A stretch of 64,000 nucleotides of DNA from Piezodorus guildinii (taxonomy: Eukaryota > Arthropoda > Insecta > Hemiptera > Pentatomidae). The notes under the pieces are model-generated. The model worked only from the letters and a program-made list of their open reading frames with translations, was not told the origin of the DNA and did no database searches. This document shows positions 10,795-22,899 of this stretch, piece after piece. Every line of letters starts with the position of its first letter. Position 1 is the first letter of the stretch. Location: positions 116,804,936 to 116,868,935 of the forward strand of contig CM041292.1 in NCBI GenBank assembly GCA_023052935.1, written 5' to 3'. Made by a program: the position numbers and the translations under genes.

Positions 10795-10960
10795 TTGAAA
10801 ATGAAGCAGACAAGAGATATAGCCACAGAGAGCGAGCGGTATTAGAGCGCGGTGGCCCACTAAACCAAGATTAGCTGAGGGCGCTTAACCAGGCCAGCAA
10901 ATTAGACCAAGCCTTGCATCACAGCGTCCGCAATGCGATCCTCTTCGGCCATCTTATAAT
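10795..10960. other. GC-rich island, candidate conserved non-coding element
   Basis: A compact GC-rich block without transposon ends. On the minus strand 'aagatggccg' resembles a YY1-type motif and its ATG (10952) opens a 16-codon frame ending at 10902; this may be coincidence. It lies on the 3' side of the minus-strand exon at 20904-21053, so it would be intronic if that gene extends this far. Confidence 0.3.
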
Positions 10961-10964
10961 TATA

Positions 10965-11410
10965 ATACTTCATTTATGAATAAAATAATTAAAATTACAA
11001 AATAACAGTGGCCAATTAATTCAACTAAATAAGCAATGATGGTCATATTGGTTAATCGGAGAAATCTCTTGACTTGATATGATATGTGTATGAGTTTTTT
11101 TCCCAGGATACATATTGTTAGTCCGACATAGAAATGCTTATATTTTTTAATGGTTGAAACTATGAGCAAGCACACCTTCTTGTAGAGTAGGTAACTTGTC
11201 AGCTAAAACAATGTGTCTCCAATTGCTTTATTTTGTCACCGATTTGAAAGGCTACTCTTAAGATATTTTTAGAAGAGCTCTATCCCATATTTTAAATTTA
11301 CAACTGTATTATTGAATACATCATGTAAATCGTAGGAATATATCCAAAAATGACCTCAAACACTTGCAGAGTAACTACACATTGAAGGAAATTACAAAAT
11401 ATAAAAAACG
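10965..11410. other. AT-rich spacer, nothing recognised
   Basis: No supported feature; only short frames of random composition. Confidence 0.4.
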
Positions 11411-11419
11411 CGTCTTTTC

Positions 11420-11560
11420 AGACGTCTCGTAGGATTATCATGAAACGTTTTTATGTCCTGTGTTCGAATGCTGGCTATGACAGAATATTATTTATACTGT
11501 AAATTTAGCCGACGGGTGACCCTAGGGTATGGAGACCTTCTTGGGGCAGAACCAGCCTCT
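11420..11560 (+). mobile_element. Possible tRNA-related SINE
   Basis: A B-box-like 'tgttcgaatgctgg' (about 11461-11474) is followed by 'tatgacagaat' and 'ccgacgggtgaccctagg', a layout typical of insect tRNA-derived SINEs. The A box is not clear and only one copy is present in the window, so the call is tentative. Confidence 0.35.
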
Positions 11561-11574
11561 TTAAAGTAACTACC

Positions 11575-11904
11575 CAAATCGGGTGAAAAATCTGGCGGCT
11601 GAGCGTGATCAAGGCCTAATCATATCATCTACAACGCGCATGCAAGTCTTGGCTTCCTCCCCTATAACTCGTCAAGCATCCCTATCTTGGTGCTGCTGCC
11701 TTACTCCGATTGTCCTCAAATCAGGTGAAGTACCACAGTCTGGGAACATCGCGACGGCCGAAGTTCTGCTTCAGTATTTTCTTCGGGATGGAATCATCAT
11801 GAATCTGTGCGAGGAGCCCTGCCTATCTTAATCTACCTAGCTTGATAATCGCAACAATGTCAGGCTCGTTATAGAGACCATTGATTTCTCTATTCCTCTC
11901 CCTC
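11575..11904 (-). pseudogene. LINE polymerase C-terminal relic
   Basis: Conceptual minus-strand translation, with stops, gives fragments like LYNEPDIVAIIKLGRLR, then DSIPKKILKQNF, then a GRR..PR segment. This is the usual C-terminal tail of insect endonuclease-reverse transcriptases (LRW.GHV.RM..PKK.L....GRPRLRW). Multiple frameshifts; no intact protein. It abuts the Jockey relic at 11905, so one element probably inserted in or beside the other. Confidence 0.5.
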
Positions 11905-12275
11905 TATTCTCCCCAATGATAGCGATGTAGATTAGCCTTTTGTAGTAAATTGGAAGGTTTGAGCGTTTGTTCAGTAAGTGCTGAAGTAGCTAAAAATGGC
12001 TAGCAGTTTCAGTCGTATATGAGGATTCCAAGACATTTACCAATATGAAGTCCAAGGGTATCGGATCTGTTCTACGTTATATTTTAAAGGATACTGTAGA
12101 GCAGGAAGTCATAGGTTAACGACAAACAGTGAATGTTATCTGGTGGGGTTCGTTATTTTTATTTCTCAATTCTGACATCGTTCTTCATGGTATGTGATGT
12201 GGGATTGAAGAGTGCAGGAGGCAATAAATGGGTATTGACTGTCAATACATAAGTATCATCAGCATAGGTTTATTT
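11905..12275 (-). pseudogene. Jockey-type reverse transcriptase relic
   Basis: Aligns by eye with the Jockey copy at 41891-43722, from its YADD region ('gctgatgatacttatgt' here) through 'cagatccgatacccttggac' and 'aaacgctcaaaccttccaat' to 'ctacatcgctatcat'. Several stops and indels. Decayed fragment, no function. Confidence 0.7.
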
Positions 12276-12439
12276 AATCTAAAATAAATGTTTCCTTCAT
12301 TATTCCCTGTTTCAATTGTATTTTCCTTTTATTTTTTTAATATTGAACTGTATTTCATGTGGTATGGGTATGGATAACCGAAAGTGTTTTTTCGTTCAAA
12401 CAGTAAAACTATTATTTTCTAGTCGGCTATCCATTATAG

Positions 12440-12625
12440 TGAACTAGCTGCTAGCTCATCGTGGATTCAGAGGGACGCGGAAAGGGACAGGTAGTGATTG
12501 GCATGAAAAACAGAAATGGGCTAATGTGTATCGATTGGGAGGTGCGAACGGGTCCAGGTGGGTCCTTTCCGCTACAACTTCACGCCTCGCTTCTACTATT
12601 AATTTCATACTTCGGAACCGTGCTT
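12440..12625. other. GC-rich island, candidate conserved non-coding element
   Basis: Contains 'taatgtgtatcgattggga' and 'gacaggtagtgattgg', words resembling homeodomain/TALE/Cut sites, in a GC-elevated block with no transposon ends. A short plus-strand frame crosses it but has no recognised product. Confidence 0.3.
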
Positions 12626-12719
12626 CATGATCTCGTCATCCTGAAATATATTGTTGCAATGTCTTATCTCATAAATAGAAACTTTTTCTTAAGTCTACTA
12701 GAAAATTAATTATTATTTT

Positions 12720-13424
12720 TTGAAAAACCTCAGAAGAATACTCAAGTACTTTTAACATTGTGTATTTCTGAAAATCCGTAAGAGTGACGAGATCAAAAAC
12801 GTTTCGAAATGCAGGATATTGATACGAAGAGACCGGTCGGAAATACTTGAAAGTAAAAAAAAATAAATAGCTTCTGCTATAATTTGATAATTAAAGTTTA
12901 TTACCGATAAAATAAAAATGCTTGTGAGAATGGAACATAAAGTTTTGGAAATGCAAATAGTATATAATATCAACAAACATTATATTATCATACAACTAAT
13001 AAGAAATAAAACGAAAATTCAAAATTATTCAAAGGTTGAAGTAATAACATACACGAAAGGAAATCATTATTATTTCACTTTTTACTTGTCTAGGCAAACT
13101 GATTTTATAAAATTTATCATGTGTGTTATCTAAACTACAATCGATTTTATCTAAACTGTCGATTGTTCGTTGTGATTATTTTTCCGTCAGGTGTCGATTT
13201 GGAAGAAAAAAAGAAATAATCTAGTTATGAGTACGCTACCAATCATTTATTTATTTATTTTTTTTTTTTTTGTGGATCCCTTGACCAAAACTACAGTATT
13301 TTTTACAAGTACTTATATTTAATAATACTTAATAAAAATAGTCTAAGAATAATATTTTTACATACAAATTATACATCTTCATAACTGATATGAAACATAT
13401 TATGTACGTATTTTGAAACATATT

Positions 13425-13488
<64 letters not shown>

Positions 13489-14750
13489 GTCTATATATGT
13501 TTTTCTTTTAAAACAGCCCGATGATGTAGGAAATTACTATTCTCACAAAATTTTCAGGAGTTACAATGTTATGAAACACTATCGGCAAGTGGAGTTCGAA
13601 TGTTAGCACTTCTTCTTCTTTTCTCTTTTTTTTTTTAAATTGATATATGTTTAAAATCCAGTCATTTCTTGCCTATCTTTTGTTCCAATATATAAATTCC
13701 TTAGTTGTTTCAGTTTTTAGTTTCAACATTTTGCAATACTTTTATGTATCAATAATGCAATATGAACTAAAATTAGAAAAGATTTTAATCAATATTAATT
13801 TCATTATCTGATAATAAATACGATGCTGACAGGTGCGAATTAATAAATGAAGTGAAAAAAAAAAAATAATCACTCAAGCAAGACTATAAATTATTATGTT
13901 CAAATTGCTAATTAAGTTCTGAATAATTGAAAATATGTATGCTACCGAGCGATCAAATTTAATAGATGAAATCTAATAATAATGTTTTTACATGATTAAA
14001 ATTACATTTTATTTTTTCACTGTCGATCTCGATATCTTCATGTAATATAGATGTTTCCATTATAAAGATCTACAAAATATTTTCATTTTAACTCTGGACT
14101 GAGCTTTTTTTATTTTTATTTCTTGCATCTTGAAATAATGAACTCTTGCAATTTCATAAACACATTACATTTACGCATTAAAAAAAATTAATAAATGTGT
14201 TGACGTGAGGGTTCAGAAATATGAATCAGATATTTTTTGATTATGTAAATTTATCTGCTTTCTTCATTAAATATTGTCTACTTTTCTTTATATTTTAAAA
14301 AGACTAGAGACATCAATAATTTCAGAAGAACCCTTAATGCCAGGTTGACATTCCTGTTCTGCACTAGAGTATATCCCTTTCCACCCGGCGCACCAGCGTG
14401 TTAAATAAGCAAATGAATAATTTCAAATTAATAGAGCAATCTATCAATAGAATCTTCGGTTTAGTTTTACAAAAACGAGATGTTCAATATTGGAACTATA
14501 TATTACAATGTTAGGGGTGCTAGCCAAGTAGGGTATTGTGTTATATTTTGAAGCTCTCGGGTACGAGTATGGATGAGGTAGGTAATTATATGTATTGTAT
14601 CAGCCTTTAATAGAGGAAAAAATGTCTTTTTAGCATGATTCCTCATTTAAAACACAACTTTTTATAATGTAAAGAGGTGTTCATTCTTCTTAAAAGGTTC
14701 ATCATGAGTAGCATATTGCAGAAATGTTTTTAATGTTTAAATATTGACTG
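12720..14750. other. AT-rich DNA with one microsatellite
   Basis: No gene recognised. Contains (CA)n-(TA)n at 13427-13485, a T run near 13258-13272 and A/T runs. A small GC-richer patch lies near 14370-14400. Confidence 0.5.
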
Positions 14751-14759
14751 TGCTATGGG

Positions 14760-15115
14760 TATAACTAAACCATCTAAGTCCTCTTGCATCCAATCATTGC
14801 AATCCATAAATAAATCCTTCGAAAAATCCTTAATGTTCCTTACTTTGTCAATAATAAAATCACCCACAAAGACTTACGGATCCCATTAGTTAAATATTTT
14901 TCATCCCAAACTCCCTGCTCAAACCAACAATATCCGTGACCGATTCAATTGAAAGAATATGGCCATCTAACATAAATTAGACACTGAAGTGCTACCAAAG
15001 GGTAGTTTCTTCACAGGACTATCATGTGTTTTAATCATTAATTTATCTTATTTATTAGTTGTATTGCATCAATACAGTTGTAAATATGTTAAAACAAATT
15101 TTAAAAAAATAGATC
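14760..15115 (+). pseudogene. Jockey-type LINE 3' relic
   Basis: Matches the 3' coding end and 3' UTR of the element at 41891-43722: 'catccaatcattgcaatcca', then 'agtgctaccaaagggtagtt' and 'tcttcacagg', then 'atacagttgtaaat' and an A-rich end. Coding part degraded; no open frame. Confidence 0.75.
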
Positions 15116-15517
15116 ATTTTAGAGTCCGGTCCGAATGGCTTATGTTTTTAATGTAAAATTGTTGAAGCACGCTTTTTTTACAAAAAAAAAAAAAATACAA
15201 TAATGTTGATTATTAAATAAACAACTAACCCCACGTTTCCGTCAGTCCGAAAAGATACAAGATAAGGAAAAAAATATTACCGTAATTAATTAAATCTAGC
15301 CCTGATTTAATTCAAGACTAAATATGAAAGCATGATTACTATACCAGTTTTAATTTCTTCATTTTAAGCCAATATTAATATTCTAGGATTCTTATTTCAA
15401 CCTGATATTTAAAAAAAAGTTCTTAGCGTGAATACCAATATGAAATTTTAATTAATTTATGCATAAATGGAAAATTTTCACCATTTTGTCAACTACAGAA
15501 AAAAACGCTGCAAATGG

Positions 15518-15680
15518 TTTATTATTAACACAATGGTTTATTATTTCCAAATAACTACATTAGGGTATAACTGTTTATATAGCTGTTTAGAGCTGCTTAT
15601 ATTTTTTATTGCTCTCTATCTTCGATAATAATAACCGATAATTAGTTGGATTATATAATAACCGAGTTTTAATGGAATTA
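15518..15680 (+). repeat. Family B repeat, left-end fragment
   Basis: Shows 'gctgcaaatggtttattatt' then 'atggtttattatttccaaat' and 'aactacattagggtataa', the left terminus of family B. The right part is lost or unrecognisable. Confidence 0.5.
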
Positions 15681-15984
15681 CATCTATTATAATTTGTGAC
15701 TTGAATACATGGATCAACTTTTTAAATTCTTTTTTCCTTTATCGTGATTTACTGATTCAAAAACTCTCTAATATCTATTATGTTGACTGCATGGATTCTA
15801 TATCTCAAAGTTTTTAGCTGAACACCCGAAAAATCTATGGACTTTTGATAACTTTGTAAGTTCCATAGTATACGGATACTGCCGTGAGTCATTTAGTTCT
15901 TGAATGTAGCTGTTATTTTCTCTAGTGCTACTTATAGGAAAGGAGACTTATTATCTATAAGCTTTGATGTTGGGTTAAGAGAAG

Positions 15985-16145
15985 AAGGAGGAGGTAAAGA
16001 GAGCGTTAGTTATTAGCGGAGCTGGATAGGAGGACATGGATTAAAATTCATGGGCTTGCGCGATCCCAACCCTCCACTGGTTAATCGTTACGGTGCCCCT
16101 TAGCGCTACCACGCGGTGCCCGCTATGTCTCATTAGGTCTTCACT
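15985..16145. other. GC-rich island, candidate conserved non-coding element
   Basis: A GC-rich block with 'aaattcatgggcttgcgcga' and 'ccactggttaatcg'. No tRNA fold, transposon end or coding frame was recognised. Confidence 0.3.
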
Positions 16146-16369
16146 CTAACTATACTCGGCTCTACAAAGGTACGCTATTGAGTTGGTTGACAAACAGGTC
16201 TATAAAAGAGATACATATGTTTGTCCTCAGTTTCAACCAACAGCACATTCCTATGAAGGGATTTGATTTCCTAAGATCACTTGATTTTATAAAAAATTTG
16301 TTCATATATTTCTTAATTGTTAATTGTACCTTTCAACAAGTTAGCATGAAATGCTTGTCGGACCCTTAA

Positions 16370-16900
16370 ACCGGAACGTAAACTTTTATAACTATAGATA
16401 ACAAGATTTGTACGAAATTCAAGCAGAAGTGCAGAACATTATTCAAAAGTGGCAAATTATAATTTTAATAGCTATTAGATGGCGTTCTTCGTTATTTGAT
16501 GATTGGAGAGAAATAAAAAAAAGATGGAAATTGCGCCTTTGTTATTCTCTCAATACATATTCAATTTTTGTAAACCTATAAAAATATAATAAACAAAACA
16601 TCAATTATGGTTGACAGAAAAATATTAAATTTCATCATATAAATGAGTAAAAAGTTAAAAATATTTTGTTTAAAACTGGTCGATTTGTACATTGATGTTT
16701 AATTATTATTGAAAGTAAAACACGGTATTCAATAATATAAATAAATATTTGGCTAATATTGTTTGCTACTCGTTATTTTGTGGCAGGTTAAGTAAAACGG
16801 TGATTGCTAGTACAATTTATATTAAGCAAAAACATTTTTTTTCGCAAAAATGAATGCAAAAACCAACCATTTCATTTCATATTTATTTTGAAAATAACCT
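16370..16900. other. AT-rich spacer
   Basis: Nothing recognised. Confidence 0.4.
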
Positions 16901-16903
16901 AAT

Positions 16904-16998
<95 letters not shown>
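16900..16998. repeat. (TA)n microsatellite
   Basis: Interrupted TA repeats. Confidence 0.95.
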
Positions 16999-17001
<3 letters not shown>

Positions 17002-17009
17002 ACAATAAT

Positions 17010-17780
17010 TGAATTCCGCATTGTATAACCTTCATAATTGCACAGTGGCTTCATCCCTTAGGAGAAAAAGAATTAGGTTAAACCCTATTCTCGAAAACCT
17101 TAAGGCGTTTTTTTTTTCTTTCAAATTGTGCGACTTTTCAAACCGTTGGAAGAATAATGGTTTAGTAAATTCTTACCATTCATTTTTTGACAGAAGTAGT
17201 GAGCTTCATAATTTCGCAAATGAATGATTATAATTTATTTAAATAATAAAAAAAAATAACATCACATTTGCTGCCTTTGACCGCGTCTTTATTTTCACCT
17301 GACTTTTGTTTTTTCTAGTTTACATTACACATAAATACTAAAATTTATGTTAAAACGTTAATATATCAATATATTGGTAGATTAATATCACTAACCTCAT
17401 ATATCAATTTCACTAAGATTTACTTTATACATCACCATCATATAAGATCATTATCGGCAAGTCCTCTTAAATCTCTTTACCGGTTTTCATTAATATACTT
17501 TTATTTGCTTATGTAGTTTTCGCATCATCTAATAATGGTACCAAATCATTAGCACCCAGATTTGAATATTTTTCGCTATTTATCACCCTATCAATGACTT
17601 ATTCTAATGTTGAAATAATTAAAACTGCTAAAAAATATCAGCTAGTTTCAAATCTTATTCAAACTTTATTTAAAGTTTTTGAGGTTCCCATTGCTAACAG
17701 GTAAAGTAACTTCCTTCGTATTCCCTACATACTCAAAATTTTAATTTAAAATTTATAGCTTCTGGCGATCTAATGAATTA
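17010..17780 (-). pseudogene. RTE-like LINE relic
   Basis: Aligns with the minus-strand RTE copy at about 32070-32900: 'aattccgcattgtataacct' here against 'aattccgcgttatgcaacct' there, then shared 'ccgttggaagaataat', 'ctctttaccggttttcatta' and 'tagcttctg'. It covers the reverse transcriptase C-terminal half. Heavily diverged with many stops and small deletions, so much older than the copies at 31815 and 39843. Confidence 0.75.
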
Positions 17781-17784
17781 AATT

Positions 17785-17859
<75 letters not shown>

Positions 17860-17872
17860 CATATATATAAAG
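17785..17872. repeat. (TA)n microsatellite
   Basis: Nearly pure AT dinucleotide tract ending in CATACATA. Confidence 0.95.
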
Positions 17873-17879
17873 ATGATGA

Positions 17880-20035
17880 ATTATACATTATATATAAATA
17901 CTATGGCTCATAAAAATATATATTAGGTAGATTCTTACAAAATCTATTGGTTTGGAAATTTATTTGTTTTAATTAATTTTACTTCAGAAATCTTCTTCTT
18001 TTTTCGTTATATCTTTTTATTGATACTCTAATTCAAAGTTATTGTAAAACATAAATCTCCAAATTCATTCAACAATTTATTTTTTTAAATTAAATGCTAA
18101 TCTTCTCACGTTGGGTTTGGTGAAAAATGGTATATAATCACATGAAAGATGTTTATTTTTCTATTATTTAAAATTAATTTAATTATAGCTCTTCTGTAAA
18201 TGTTAAATAAAGTACCAAAGTTTTAGCAAAAAGCTTGTTTCAAATCACTTTTCAGCTATAGAAGCCAAAACTGTTCTATAATAGCCCGTGAGACTGCTGT
18301 TTTTAGAGTGGTGTATTGATTCGGCGAAGACCACACACCGTATCTTAACAACTCTTATATGATTTAGTGCATGAAAAATAGTAAATGCCTAGGTGTTCTT
18401 CAATCGAAAATGGGATGTTGGTATTTTTTAATATAAAAAAACAAAAGCTTTTTTTGTGATACATAATTATAAAAGTATAAAATCCTTTTTTTTTTTAAAT
18501 GTTCTATTACTTTCCGTATTACACATCCTAAATGTCAATAATCTGTATATATTTTAACATAATTTGGATAGAAGACAAAAAGATAATTCAGAGATTTATT
18601 TATTTTTCTTTAGTAATAGCACGTTTAAACGATTCTGAGAATGAACCCAACGCAATTTATTAATTAAATTTTAAACATAAAAATGTCTATAATCATAATT
18701 TATTTTTTAAATTTAACCGTAGTAGTACTGATGATTCATTAAACATTTATTAAGATTATATTATGAAAATTTATTGCTTTTTATTAACTAATACTATTTA
18801 TCAGGTGAATTAGACAGAAAATTGGCAAAAATCTGGTGCTCTTAAGTTATTCATTATAATTTTGAAGGAAAAGTGTTCTACAGAATGGAAATTTTAATAT
18901 ATGTATATATACAAAATATATGGAATATTTTGGGCTATATTATTTCATTAGATGACTTTGTTGATCATTTTTATTTTAAGTCTGGTACATTAAATTATCA
19001 AAAACTTACTTAAAGTGTTCAATTCAAAAGTATCATTTTAACACCTTTTTACAAATTGAAAGCTTTCTAGTTATGTTATTATACTTAATCTTAAACCTAA
19101 TTACTTTTTAATACCACTGTATTATTTTAAAAAATCCTAGTTATTGTTACCATAAATTTAAATAATTGTAACATTATTTAAAAAAATTATATTTTCATCT
19201 CTGAATATTGAGGATAAAAACTGGAGTGTTAAAAAACAACAACATTGATTTGTAATAAATATATTAAAAAAACATTCAAAGATGAATGGGTATGTCGGTT
19301 TTTAACTACAAAATACCTCATTGCCAACAATATTTACAACCTCTGCATTTAAAAAATTCATAATGATAATAATAATGAATAATGCGAAAAATAAAATATT
19401 GCAACTGGGGCAATATTATGTTTTTCATGTCAAATAAAGATGATAACAAGAAAATCATTAAAAAAATAAAATAACAGATGATAAACCTATACACAACAGT
19501 AAATCAGAAGTTTTCGCATGTACATTAATAATTAAAGCTAAACTAATATTCAATAAAATCTTCTATAAATAAAATAAAATACACTTATATTAATATTACT
19601 CAAACATATGAAATAAAAATAGTGAAACCCATAATGGTAGAATCTTTTATATTTAATTTCGGTTTTAACAAAAAAAAAAACTATATATAATTCTCAAATT
19701 CTACTTTAAAATCGCTTGTTTTGTATTTTAGTTAGTGTTTTTCGACAAATGAATTTATGAACTAATGTACGAACTACTAAAACATCGCTCAAACTATTTT
19801 ATCACATATTTGCCAGGAAACTGTCCATGTCTTTTGTAAATTTATAAAAAGTAAATAAATATTATGATAAGCAAATCTTAAGTTTTTTTTTTTTTATCAG
19901 TTAACTGTTTTATGTAAAATCAAAGATAGCAACTAGTACAAACTCAGGTGACATACCTTGCAATTTACCGCACTGATAGTCTCGACCAGACATTAGGGGG
20001 ACAAACAATTTAGAATTAGTGTTATTTTGGTCACA
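17880..20035. other. AT-rich DNA, nothing recognised
   Basis: About 2.1 kb without a supported feature; short frames only, with A and T runs. It would be intronic if the minus-strand gene with its exon at 20904-21053 extends left. Confidence 0.5.
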
Positions 20036-20039
20036 AGGC

Positions 20040-20260
20040 CGGTTCATGGAATATTCATAAGAGTAGTACTACTACGCTCCATCATTCTTAAGCCAATCTT
20101 AGCCTCATTTTTCCACTCTCATTGAGAGCTTTATTCAACAATAATATACAATGTTGACAAACACCATTTCTGTCCGCGAGCGGATCCGTTACATTCAACT
20201 GTTTAAAAAAGAGTTACAGGAATGACAGCCTTTTTAATACGTAATGGGGTTGTAGGTGCC
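20040..20260. other. Moderately GC-richer block
   Basis: Contains 'caatgttgacaaacacca' (forkhead-like word) and 'ctgtccgcgagcggatccg'. It may be a regulatory element in the first intron of the exon at 20904-21053. Evidence is composition and location only. Confidence 0.22.
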
Positions 20261-20903
20261 ACTTGAATATTAAATGTGCTGATACATTATGAATGGAATT
20301 GTAAATGGGATGTAATTCCTACTTAGCATGCCAAAGATGAATAGAGATATTCTACAATATACAAATATCATTAGGTTTATTCACTTGCTCAGATTAAATC
20401 TTTTCATTTTCTCTCTCTTACTCTAAAATCTGGAGTTTATGTACTTGTAGTTCATTGATTATGATTATATCATTTTCGTTTTAATGTTTTCATTGGTATC
20501 TCTGTGGTTCACGCTTACAAACAAAGAAAGAAGCATTTTACATATTTTTAAAATATCACTTTTTTATCACGATGTGTGCATATTTTTGATACTGAAGATA
20601 AAATTATACGTGTGTGCAAAGGAGGTTTTATTTTCATTGATAGATCAGTTGTTTTCTATGTGCTTTCGACTTTGTTCTTGGAGCATGTGCATAAGAAAAT
20701 AAAAGTGATTAGTTATCTATACAAATCGAGTAATGAATTCCAGTCAAGTGCTTGTCAAGGTAAATTTTAAAACTTCCATATTTACAGCAATCAAGCGAGG
20801 TATGATTGAGATACTGCAAGAATATAGTTATAATGAATACTGCTGAAGATGCTAAAAATATTTCGTAGCACGGCCTACTCAGATAAGATGTGAAAGTACT
20901 CAC

Positions 20904-21053
20904 CGAAGGGTTGGTCATGCAGCGCCGCATGGGGTCCGGCGGACTCCTGTAGGTGGGGGAGTACCTGCCGGGGAAGCAGGGCCCGGGCCCCGATATGGGT
21001 AGCGGGGACTTGCCCTGCATCATCTTGTCAGTACTGTACATCATCAGGTCCAT
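20904..21053 (-). CDS. First coding exon of an unidentified host gene
   Basis: ATG at 21053 followed by exactly 50 codons ending at Ser50 (TCG), immediately followed by the donor GTGAGT (20903-20898), so the exon ends in phase 0. The peptide starts MDLMMYSTDKMMQ. It has a Pro/Gly/Arg-rich middle (PGRYSPTYRSPPDPMRRC) typical of disordered N termini of regulatory proteins. I do not recognise the family and assign no function. Support: strong GC and CpG contrast with the flanks, good start context (GCGGGATGG), the donor, and promoter-like sequence upstream. The frame runs on into AT-rich intron, which should not be read as protein. The next exon should lie at lower coordinates; none was found. 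Confidence 0.6.
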
Positions 21054-21230
21054 CCCGCTCCAGTCTCTATACCATGGCGTGTGCGACTGCCAACCCGCGC
21101 CTGCCCGGCCGCCATCTTCTCCCCACCCCCACCCTTCGGCCGCTGCTTCTAATTGGCTCCGGCCCGGTGGTGGTGGGGGAACCGCCCCACCCCACTACCC
21201 GATCTGTGACGCTTGATGACACGCTAATGA
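21054..21230 (-). promoter_or_regulatory. GC-rich promoter and 5' leader of the exon at 20904-21053
   Basis: CpG-rich sequence directly upstream of the ATG. Reading on the minus strand it has an inverted-orientation CCAAT (near 21151-21155), then the YY1-type 'aagatggcggcc' (about 21108-21119), often found just inside transcription starts. Two upstream ATGs follow. The first (21115) opens a 23-codon frame ending in a TGA (21046-21044) that overlaps the main start out of frame. The second (21075) opens a two-codon frame (ATG GTA TAG). If transcription starts above 21115, both could lower translation of the main frame. Confidence 0.5.
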
Positions 21231-21239
21231 CACAGCAAT

Positions 21240-21640
21240 AAAATTAATATCCCTCCTACCGCCTTGTCATTTTTTAACTAGCTCTTTAGTGGCCTCAGTC
21301 AGTGGCCAATATCCGAAAGCACTGAATTAGATAAATGATATCTATGGCAATTCATTACTAATACATAGCGCGTTACGGATTATGAATGAAACATAAATTG
21401 CTTGAGCTGCTTTTTTATTTTACACCTCAAATGCTTATCCGGCTGCTATCAGATTTTTTTTCTATTACTTATTGATGTATTTTTTTTTTCATATTAGCTT
21501 AAACTTCAAAGCATCCATTATGCATCTCATTAATAATTTAATTTTCCATACCTACCTACTAAATATGATATTTAAAATAATATTTTTTTTTTTTTTTATT
21601 ATAAAAAAATAAAGAAACAAGAAATATTAAAAAAATGATA
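21240..21640. other. AT-rich upstream flank
   Basis: Nothing recognised beyond T runs near 21466-21490 and 21583-21598. Confidence 0.4.
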
Positions 21641-22547
21641 ATAAAAAATCTGGTGTGGGAAACACTTTAACTTACCTCCGTTTTCAAAACCAATTACAGA
21701 ATTTTCAAATATAGTAGGAGATACAAATGATTGAAACCATTAAAGAATTAATTAAATTGGATTTCTATAGAAACACGTGTTTTATTAAAAATTCTATTCT
21801 ATGATTATTTAAAATAATCAGTTAGTTTTATCGGCTTTTCCTATCAATCTTTATTACTTTTTCAAGGTTAGGTATAAGATAATATTTTTTTCAAATCTTT
21901 AGATTTCCAACGGTATATTATACATGTATATTACCGTTTTTATGTTTAAAAAATCAAATTGTGTTAATTTTTTTTTTTTCAATTTTCTCCTTTAGTTGGA
22001 TATTGAATTCTTTCAAGTAATATATTTACCTGTTTTTTATTAATGGTACCAAGATGATATGGTTATTTTTATAAAATCTAAAAACGTAAAGGTAATTTAG
22101 CGGAAGAAAATTTAAAATATCGGCATTTAAGCCCTGTCAAACTATTTCCACCAGAATAAAACCTACATAATGTTAAAGCCCATTAAACTTTATATCCATA
22201 TAGCGAGTTTAATCAAAATCGTTTGGGCTGATTCTGATAAAATCGCAAAAAGGTGCAAAATGCATTTATGAAGTGTACCTTCTGGTTAGCTGATTTTGAT
22301 GAAAAAGTTTCTGTAACATCTCGGGTGGATAGATGTCTTAAATATGAAGTTTCAGTTTCATAGGCTTTTTTGTTTACCCGCTGGAGTTACCACAAAAATA
22401 CACACACAGACCTTTTTGCGGGACTTGGTCATTTGGACTCACAGGACCCTAAAACGTGTATTTCCGTTGAAAACTCAAATTCGAAAATTTTCACGATCGA
22501 TATACTTTTCCTTACTATATATTTCATACATAGGTAAGTCAAAGTAA
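21641..22547 (+). repeat. Family A repeat, copy A2
   Basis: Full-length copy: starts 'aaaaaatctggtgtggg' then 'aacttacctcc', ends 'cttactatatatttcataca' then 'taggtaagt' and an A run. It carries the characteristic 'gggacttggtcatttggact' and 'accctaaaacgtgtatttcc'. Small frames within it are not genes. Confidence 0.8.
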
Positions 22548-22603
22548 AAAAAAAAAAAAAATAGAAATGCTTTTGCTTAGAAAAAATAAGTACAGTATAA
22601 ATG

Positions 22604-22897
22604 TTTTTGGTTTATTATCTTTAATGACGAACCTTTGTAATCGACCAAAATAAAGTGACTCTCTCTCAAAATTTGGGGACTCAAGTTTCAATAATTTTAA
22701 CTTTTATTTTTACTTGAAACCGAAAAAGGAATAAAAAAAATTTGTTAGTTCACCGTATAAATGATAAATAAATAAATAGCAAAAATCCAATCGAATTTCT
22801 TACTAAACAAAAAAAAAAAATTGAACAGGTAGATAAACTCTTATATCATAATATAGTTATTTGGAAATGATAAACCATTGAGTTATAATTTGCAGCC
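22604..22897 (-). repeat. Family B repeat, shortest complete copy
   Basis: 294 bp with both ends visible: 'ttttggtttattatct' at the left and the complement of 'aatggtttatcatttcc' near the right, forming terminal inverted repeats of about 13 bp. The internal word 'aatcgaccaaaataaag' matches 9640-9660 and 58660-58685. MITE-like; the superfamily was not determined. Confidence 0.65.
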
Positions 22898-22899
22898 TT

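Noticed and set aside
11460..11475. tRNA gene from the 'gttcgaatgctgg' B box
   Set aside because: No cloverleaf, A box or acceptor stem; better explained as a SINE.
20709..20903. Extension of the exon frame to a 114-residue protein
   Set aside because: A strong GTGAGT donor lies at 20903 and the sequence beyond is AT-rich intron-like; the extra residues are not protein-like.
22344..22547. 67-codon frame
   Set aside because: Part of family A copy A2, with the same repeat-derived peptide as other copies.
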